Shown: positions 19,030 to 26,426 of the stretch, piece after piece
How positions within the stretch are numbered: the stretch's first letter is position 1
Layout: every line of letters begins with the position of its first letter
Origin: Phellopilus nigrolimitatus
Taxonomy: Eukaryota > Basidiomycota > Agaricomycetes > Hymenochaetales > Hymenochaetaceae
DNA: 26,426 nucleotides
Direction: 5' to 3'
Assembly (NCBI GenBank): GCA_021029095.1
Contig: JAJOHG010000360.1
Span: 1-26,426, forward strand
Notes under the pieces: generated by a model
The model's input: the letters and a program-made list of their open reading frames with translations, nothing else
What the model was told of the DNA's origin: nothing
Database searches by the model: none
Translations under genes and position numbers: made by a program

Positions 19030-19800
19030 GGCGAACGGGCGCCGTGCTTCGTCCTCGTATTGGGTCCGGGACGCGCACGTTCGCGTCCGCGTCCCTAGGA
19101 GGCGGAGATGGGAATCCCAGGCTCGGATGGTGACGTGGCGGCGGCCTTCGCGACGGGCGCGGGCCACGGTACGTCTCTCGTCTCGTCTTCCTCACGCTGT
19201 GAGTCAGCGCTGTGCCTGGGCGGCTTACTCAGGGATCAAGTGGACGCTCGCGGAAAAACTGAGGCTTTCTTCACCCCCAAAGCTTTTGTGGCTCGCTTTT
19301 GGCGACGCGCTCTGCGGCGGCTCCGAAAGATTTCACGGGTCCGATCGAGCAGACTCAGATCTCAGCCGCAGCTCCTCGTGAAAAGATTTTTCGTATCGGC
19401 AGAACTCGAAACACGTACGACCCTTTCGAAAAAAGGACAACAAACAAGCAGAAAAAAACAGTTCCAAGTCGACCGGTTCTCCTTCGTTCACGACCATCAA
19501 GAAAGACATCAGGAAAAACGTTAGCGTTTGGTTCCTTTTTCTCCATCTGTGTCAGGCTCGACGCTTGGCGATGGGATTTGATTCGTTCGAGACCCCCCGA
19601 CACTCGCTTGCGAAATTGATTGGTGCGCAAATACTGAATACGGGCAAGACATGGTCGGAATCTCGTCTGGCCTTTACGGACGATCGTTCAAATTGAGTCT
19701 GAGACCACCAAATCTTCTTTCTCATGACGCTCGCCATTGCATAAGTGCGTACGACATCGACTCCACGATTTCGGGGACATTGACAAGCCACTAACCGGAA
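19030..19800 (+). repeat. Older partial repeat copy in the spacer (copy C)
   Basis: The sequence is collinear, with clear divergence, to the right arm from about 26180 to the window end (GGAGATGGGAAT(T/C)CCAG, CAAAGCTTTTGTGGCTCGC). Beyond that it matches the reverse complement of the left arm from about 8090 down to 7570 (ACCCTTTCGAAA, CTCCATCTGTGTC, GCGAAATTGATT). It is in right-arm orientation. Copy A thus extends past the visible end of copy B, and the repeat family has at least three copies here. Confidence 0.65.
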
Positions 19801-21835
19801 TTTGGAAAGCACCTCGGAGGCTGCTACGGAATCGTATCGAACCGGATGCGCATTTACCACTCTCGCCGCCGACACCGACCCTCCGACGAGGAACCCGAAG
19901 ACACAGAAGGGGGCTTCGAGCGCGTCAGGGGGTGTCTGACGACAAAAGTCTCTTTCTACGGATGCCGGAGCCAATGGGTCTATTTGCAAATTCGTGAACT
20001 CTGGCCTTAACTGGCCAATGGAGCAGCCGCCATTTCGGACAAACGCGCGTACGACCTGGGGAGGAGTCTTCGCTGCTGGTTCTCGGATCAGACACGGACT
20101 GGGGCAGAAAGGAGCTTGTGCGCTGTACACATATGTACACTATGCTCCGGTAGTACGCCCAAAGCACTGAAGCCGTAGAAGTGGCTTCAATTCCCCGGTC
20201 AAGCGCGGGCACCATGCATGTCTTGGAAGTTTCATAGCTAAAAGCTCTCTCCCACAGTCTCTGTCTTCCAGCTCGTCTAGCTGGGATCACGGGCTTGCAA
20301 TCGAGTAAACGCCGATAACTTATGGGCTCAGCCAAGATACGGGCATACGGATCGCTCCGTGCCTTCTCATCCTCGATCTAGTGGATAAAATATAGAAGGC
20401 ACCTCTTAAGTAAAGGCCTGGAGCGTATCTACGTCACTTGCAGGAACTCAATGCTCTACGGCGGTGCCAAGTCAACCCTAAAGTACCCGCGGATATTTTA
20501 CAGGAGATACTTTGCTTTCGATATCTTGGCTGACAATTGTTCTCAAATGAGGATATGGACGAGCTCGAAATCGGAGGTCACGTAGACCTCGTGATCAGCA
20601 CTTCTGACTTGCCTCCTGACGCGACTCCTATCTCTACCCCGCTCGAGTCGCTATAAACCCTCGTGCCAGATGCTCCCATGCATTCGAACTCACTGCCTCT
20701 CTGTTCTCTTTCTGAAATACATGCACTGCCTCTTACATTCGAGACACGAGGAACGAACGCTGGTGAATGACCATCGATCCATGCTGTTTCCACGGACCAC
20801 AGTAACAAACTATTTCTATACTCAGCATGATCGACACCGATCGACGCGAAGAGTCTTGAACAGCTTCATGTGTATCGAGATCGACAGCGCCGGGAGCAGT
20901 TTCCTTCCCTACATTGCACCGTAGCCTGAAGCTGCAGGCCAGATTCCAGGCGATAGCCGCGCCCAATCTCTATTCCTTGCGTTTTGCCCTTTCTTCTTTA
21001 ATTACTTCTCCGGCAATTAAGCAGGCCTATATCACGCATGCTTATCTGAAGGAAGACTCAACAAATGTCCATCAACGAACGTGTCTCGCATCTATGAAAC
21101 GTACCTCGTTCAACTATCTTATGCTATCTCTGCATGCTTCTGTTCGAGCGTGGTACACGCAGGTGATGCGCGTGTAAACTCTTGTTTATGGTGCTTGTTG
21201 TCTCGTGTACTGACCTCTTGCGCCCACAATCATTCACGAGCCCCTTGCCTACCTCATGTCCCCCTAACGAAATAGTACCTAGCTGCTTACTATATCATAG
21301 GATCCACTTAAGCGGCATCAGTGACTGTGAGCTGTTTCGTTCTGCTACGGTAGATTTTTCCACGACTTTGTTATCTTCCAGTTTGAATGTGCAGGAGCTT
21401 CAAAATTTTAGACAAAGCATGTGCGTTGCCCACGGCATAGGGTTCAATCATACCTGCTGCTTCGCCCTTGGAGTCTTTCGCATCTCCAGCACTCCTCGCG
21501 CGTGCATGTATTGGCCGTCAGATGACCGGGGTTGTAAAGGTGTGTTCAAACCTTCGGTCGTGCTGTTGCTAGTCGCCAGAGAAACCGTCTTCATTCTTCT
21601 ATTTCCTCTTCTCTTCGTTTTGCACTCGCACCCCATCCTGGAGAAACCAGAGCGCTTCCTCGTTGTGGGGTTCTGTGAGGCGCCTTCCGCCGAGACATCT
21701 GCAGTCAGGTGTCAGAAAAGAGGTTGGGATATTTTTACGGGTTGCACTACCAGCTGCTCGAAAATGCGTGTTTCTTGCACAAACTCCGCCTCTGACTCGA
21801 TGATCCCGACGCGCCTTCTCCGACTCCGAACCTCC
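19800..21835. other. Unassigned spacer sequence
   Basis: No gene can be supported. A GTACACATATGTAC motif near 20125-20138 resembles the palindromes in the arms. At 20555-20656 a short plus-strand frame starts MDELEIGGHVDLVISTSD after an intron-like CTGAC and AG, and an overlapping frame reads RRYFAFDILADNC. Both look protein-like and may be remains of an exon. A frame from the ATG at 21188 to 21865 (about 225 codons, Cys- and Ser-rich) is open but shows no domain, intron or promoter evidence. Confidence 0.4.
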
Positions 21836-23334
21836 GCCCGCCGCTTCCCCACCCCGCATGTATGAACCGTATAAATTCGCACGGAAGTCAGAATACTACT
21901 ACGCTCGCATACGGCACACGGCCCGAACACATCACGTCCTCGGGCACACCAAACGCACCCAGCCTCGGATGCACGGAAACTCGGAACTCGGGCCTAGCTA
22001 CCCAATGGATATTTTCTTTTTGAATCGCATGTGTTCAATAATAAAGTCTCATATTACGGCGCATAGCCACCGCCGGCGCGCGCTCGTACACGCGCAATTC
22101 CCCTCACTCCGCGTCTGGAGTACCCTTCCGGATCGACCACCTCTTCTCTCTTCTCTCTCTCCGCACTTCTCTCTCCTCGAGTTTGTAGATCTGCCCAATT
22201 GCCCTCAGATTCGTGCACCGCCTTCTTACGGCAGCAGAACCAGGGAGAACCGAACCTGAGGGCCCTCACGCGGATTAGCATCGACATCGGCATTGGCACT
22301 GAGATCGGTCGACCAGAGCACAATCACCAACCCTCATTCACTGCATTCTGCTCTTTTTCGTCGAGCACACCAATAGCGCTTCCGTCTCTGCACCTCCTCC
22401 GTCACCGCTTTTTCACTATATATGTGCACTACGTGAATTTCGCACGTGCAGCGCGATCCTCGACCTCGAAGAACGCACACCTTTGTCCGACACACGGGCC
22501 GTTCAAGTCACGCGTTCTCGGACGCGCCGCAAAACAAAACCCGCGCGGCCGTTGCGTACCCTGCTAGGGCCGTCCCACCCTCGGATGCTCGGACTTCGGG
22601 CCTGCCTGCCCGTCTTCACAGGACGCGGACGAAGTCTCCTATAAGTATAATGATCAGCACCGGCAGACAGGCCCGTCCACGTTCTACTTGTGCTTAACTC
22701 TCGACTTCCTCCCTGTGCCGAGCGCTCTCGTGCCTAAACCGCCCTTCCACCCCGCACCCCCGCACCGGCGTTCTGTAGATGCGCCTTGGTCGCCGGTGTG
22801 TGTTGCCGTCCGACTCGTCCCAGGCTCGGGTGCCCGGCCCTAGCCAGCGCACGAAGAACGCGAACGAGCTGGGCGCCTGCATACAATAATCGCAAAACGG
22901 TTCATGGGGCTCTCTCCGCGTGCTCAACCACACTCCTTTCTGTACGCTCTCTGCCCTCTACTATAAGTACTTTATATTCAAGCCCTCTTCAGGTTTACAT
23001 GTAAATCGCACTTCTCGCTTCGCACGGATCGTCCTCTCGCGCCGCTTCTCGACTCCCAAGATCTGCCCACTGCCCTCCAGATTCGCGCAATTCCTACTCG
23101 TCGTATATTCGCACCGACCGCCGGCACAGTGCAGACGTCTTACAAGCGGCGATAGTATACACGCACGCGAGTCCACGTCATATTAATTTTATCGAGACCG
23201 CTCTGCTTCCTCGAGCTCTCTGCAAGTGCATTTAATGTACAGAACCTGAGAGCACTTGCGCGCTCCGAGACCCGGACGAGCCGCACCGGGTGCCGAGCCA
23301 GCGCTTCAAAGACGGCAGACAGAACGTACATATA

Positions 23335-23934
23335 CAGTGGAACCTCCCATATTGCAAAACTCTCATAATGCATAACCTCCCATAATGCATAGATCCGGGT
23401 TTCCACCGGGTCGGTAGATAGAAAATCCTTATATGATAATGCATAAAACTATATATGCATAATGCATAGCCAATTTGAGTAAATTAAATATGGATATGCA
23501 TTATGCGAGGTCGGTTACCATCGGGTTGCGACACTTTCATTATTTATTTTCTCCTTTTCTTCCACATTTTTTCACCTATCAACACTATGATGAGGATTTG
23601 ACAGTTCATTCCGCAGACCTTCCCCATCTTTTGGGAGAATCCCGGTGCCATTGAACATTCAGCCAGATTTCAGGCAGTCTCACGGCCATCTCCACCAACT
23701 CAGAATAAAGCTGCGAGCAGAGCACACAAAGAGCCTTGTACAGCCTGATATCACACAGGTTTTTTTTTCAGCTTAGGGGATGTTATAGCAACCCGATAAA
23801 TACCATCATAGCTTATCCTCTGATTTTAATGGTTTTAATTACCTAATAAGTCAAGTTTCTCGTATTGCATAACCTCTGAATAAGCATAAGCCGACCCTTC
23901 CACCAACCTTTATGCAGTATGGGAGGTTCCACTG
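23335..23934. mobile_element. TIR element of 600 bp in the right arm (TA target)
   Basis: The ends are inverted repeats of about 22 bp starting CAGTGGAACCTCCCATA (17 exact, then one mismatch), flanked by TA at 23333-23334 and 23935-23936. The left arm has the exact empty site, which proves insertion and the TA duplication. Subterminal CATAATGCATA-type repeats are present and no transposase frame is seen, so it is non-autonomous, Tc1/mariner or pogo-like. It sits near the centre of a 14-bp palindrome. Confidence 0.92.
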
Positions 23935-24612
23935 TATGTACATATGTACGCGCCCAATCCCGCACACGCGCGCGCCGGCTTTCTATCGACGCGCGCCGCG
24001 GCGTCCTGCGGAGTGTCCGAGGCGACTCGTCTTAATCACCGACCTGACAGACGGCGCTCGACGCAGCCCCCGGGCACCGCGCGCGATAAGTAGGGAAGTA
24101 AGGCAGAGGACGGAGGCAAATATATGTAGATCGGCAGATCAGGCAGTCCTCGCGGTTTCGTGTGCGTGCTTGCTTATCGCCAGGACGATCTCTAATTTTT
24201 TTTTGTTCTTTGTGATGAGGATGAGTCACCGCTGACTACTTATGGGTGCGTTTCTGATATCTCCATATAAGCCTCCGTCGTGATCGTCCCGCCGTGCGTA
24301 CGCGTACGCCTCCGGCCTAGTGTCGAAGAAGAACTTCGAAGCATACGAGACTCACGCAGTGCATTATAGAGTGACAGTGGCGGCGTGCCAAGCCAAGGTT
24401 CGTCTCAATTGCATTGTCTCCGCCAATTCTCGTCTCCGCTATCTCGATAAATGAGTGGTCTACGCAAAACGAAGGAAAGAGGGCACGGCGACAAAAAACA
24501 GGGGACGCGTAGACTTAATGGCAAGGCCGCCCCCCGGGTGTGCACGGAGCCACTGACCGTTCATGAGCGCCAACGTGGGCAGCGGAAAGCAATGTGATTC
24601 GCGCGCCTCCGT

Positions 24613-24849
24613 CGACGCCGGCGCTGGATTGCGATTATCGAGGTGGAGGGACAGCCACACTGCCTCGAGCCATCAAAGCTTCTAAATGCTGATATGTTCT
24701 TCACTGACATTAGACGCTCGACTTCTATTAAGGAGTCTGAAAGCAAGATTCGAAAGTCTAGTATGTTCTACGAGTCGCCGACGGGGACGGTGCCCGTCGA
24801 AAACGAGGAAAGAGACTTCTGGCCCGCTGGCTTCTTCTTCCCTTCATAG
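24613..24849 (+). pseudogene. Exon-like frame NADMFFTDIRRSTS, right arm
   Basis: This is the counterpart of 9631-9895, reading RWIAIIEVEGQPHCLEPS through NEERDFW, then diverging to another end with a stop at 24847-24849. Differences from the left copy include both replacements and indels after ERDFW, so the frame is not clearly under selection. No ATG start is convincing. Confidence 0.3.
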
Positions 24850-25452
24850 GGAGATCAGCGCGTCGCACAATCTAACTTAGAGCTTGTGTCTAGCTCTGGC
24901 TTGCTGGCTTTGGCGCGCCCGGGCGCCCCTAGTGCTCCGTGCTTCGCTGTCTGCGCCGCAAATTGCGCTTCAATTGGCTTCTGGATCCTCAGGCTCGTCT
25001 CGGAAGACTGAGCTATTGAGAGTCTAAAGATATCTGCAGCATGTCATCAAAGCTTTCGCGCCCACGGATGCAGTCGCCCACAATGACGCCATTTACGGAA
25101 GATGCTCCTGTACGTGATTGCTATGGCCGTGGCTGCCGACGCCCCGCGCCTTCGCGCAATTGAGTCTGCTTAATGCTCTTATCTGGCTTTGCCTTATTTT
25201 AGCTTTGATATTCGGCTGCATGTCGAGAAGAAAAAATCCTCCGTTCATCGCAAATTGCGACCCACGTTTGACTGGCTTTGTCTTCCCGTATTTCGAGGAG
25301 CGAGCTCCGCGGTGGCGGCTGCGTCTCAATTTCTGTTGTAATAGAGGAAGGGAAGGAGAAGCGACTTGTATCTATATGAAAACTCACTTCCCAGGAAATA
25401 GAACGATGACGTAGGCGACTCGGTGTTCGTGCTTAGCAGCACTTCCGTCCTT

Positions 25453-25829
25453 GTACCACGCTCGTGTACGCCTTGTAAGATCTGCCGGATTTTCTCTGCC
25501 CACGAAGGAACTGAAGTTCCTCATGCGCTTTATTTGATTATTTTACGTCACCTTGAACTCACCAGCCACAGTTTGCTTGCGCTTTCACAAAGTATAACCG
25601 CATCCGAGACTACCCTGAGAGCCCGTGTGGGAGAAATTTTAACCTCAAACGATTTGCCTTTTCGTCTCATCAGGTGTAACACGGTCGTGCACGCCTTGGA
25701 AAATCTGCCGGAATTTCTTTGCCCACGAAGGAACTTAAGTTCCTCATGCGCTCTATTTGATTTTTTCCCCGTCACTTTAAGCTGACCAGCCACAGTGCAT
25801 TCGCAGGGGTATGAGACTGCATCCGAGAC
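25453..25829. repeat. Tandem 157-bp repeat with palindromes, right arm
   Basis: Inverted counterpart of 8681-9057, with the same AGGAACTTAAGTTCCT palindrome and its altered partner. Confidence 0.75.
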
Positions 25830-26426
25830 TAGGCTAAGGGTCGGAACGATGACAGTGGGTGAAAGAAAATTTGACCTCTCGACTTTTCCTTCCGTCACCA
25901 ATATCTCATCAAGGCTGCGGTGGTCGTCAGTCGACCCCGAGGCTCCCAACGCATGCGGGCAACCTGACTGAGCAACCGACAGAAAATCGCAAACTCACAC
26001 AGGGTGTCTTCCTAAACATGCCTTCCTGGTATAGTCTGCGCGCAACGCATTCCATTCTCCAGCTCGACTCGTATACTTAGTTCGCAGTTTGTTATCTTGG
26101 TCTCAATCAGTGCCATCCCCGTTTTCTCCTGATATACTTGGCGACCTCAAAGCCGTGCGTGACCGCGCACGAAGTCTAAGTGGTGGAGATGGGAATTCCA
26201 GTCTCGAAATCGGAGATCGCGGTGACGTGTCGGCTGCTTGTTCTACGTGGCCTTGATCTTCGCGATGAGCGCGCGCGCCGATAACTGCACGCGAACGTCT
26301 TCTCTTTCTCGTGCTGTAAGCGGTGCCTGATCAGCTTGGGAATCGGACGAACGTTCGCAGTAAACCGGAGTTTTACAGTATTCACCGAAGCTTTGTGGCT
26401 CGCCTCTGCATCCATGATTTCTCACG

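Larger units (their letters stand above)
21836..26426 (+). repeat. Large inverted repeat, right arm (copy B)
   Basis: This is the inverted counterpart of copy A and is cut by the window end. It holds the 600-bp TIR element at 23335-23934, which the left arm lacks. It has single copies of segments that are tandemly duplicated in the left arm. The outer 2.5 kb is nearly the same as the left arm, while the inner 1.5 kb is strongly diverged. No intact gene was recognised. Confidence 0.75.

Overview
The window looks like a repeat-rich, GC-rich piece of a filamentous basidiomycete genome, probably an Agaricomycete. The clues are short GT-AG introns of 50-79 bp, Ser/Ala/Pro-rich exons, a Zn2Cys6-like cysteine cluster and basidiomycete-style LTR elements (polypurine tract next to a TGTAC LTR start). 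The organism is inferred from gene architecture only. No rRNA, tRNA or CRISPR array was found.

Layout. (1) 1-5461, minus strand: a spliced gene with an 11-residue PATGG repeat and a C-terminal C-X2-C-X6-C-X7-C-X2-C-X6-C cluster is split by a 4152-bp LTR retrotransposon (133-4284). The two LTRs appear identical and the flanks carry a 4-bp GCGC duplication. The element has no recognisable gag-pol. Its interior is mostly a 33-bp-period minisatellite plus small coding relics. (2) 5462-7363, plus strand: a 5'-truncated relative of that element, with an intact reading frame, a conserved hairpin, a polypurine tract and a diverged 658-bp LTR. (3) About 7560-12925 and 21836-26426 (to the window end): two arms of a large inverted repeat. 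The outer parts are near-identical in patches and the inner parts are diverged and rearranged. A third, older partial copy in right-arm orientation lies in the spacer (about 19030-19800). (4) Spacer 12926-21835: a 1000-bp TIR element with a 280-bp TIR element nested in it, then one gene of about 675 residues (15275-17380) with one intron and an apparent one-base frameshift, then pyrimidine-rich and unassigned sequence. (5) A 600-bp TIR element (23335-23934) sits in the right arm, and the left arm keeps the empty site.

There is no operon-like cooperation between genes. The window mainly records transposition: recent LTR insertion into a gene, nested TA-target elements, and an inverted duplication homogenised in patches. 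The two host-like genes (the interrupted cysteine-cluster gene and the Ser-rich gene at 15275) have no firm functional assignment.
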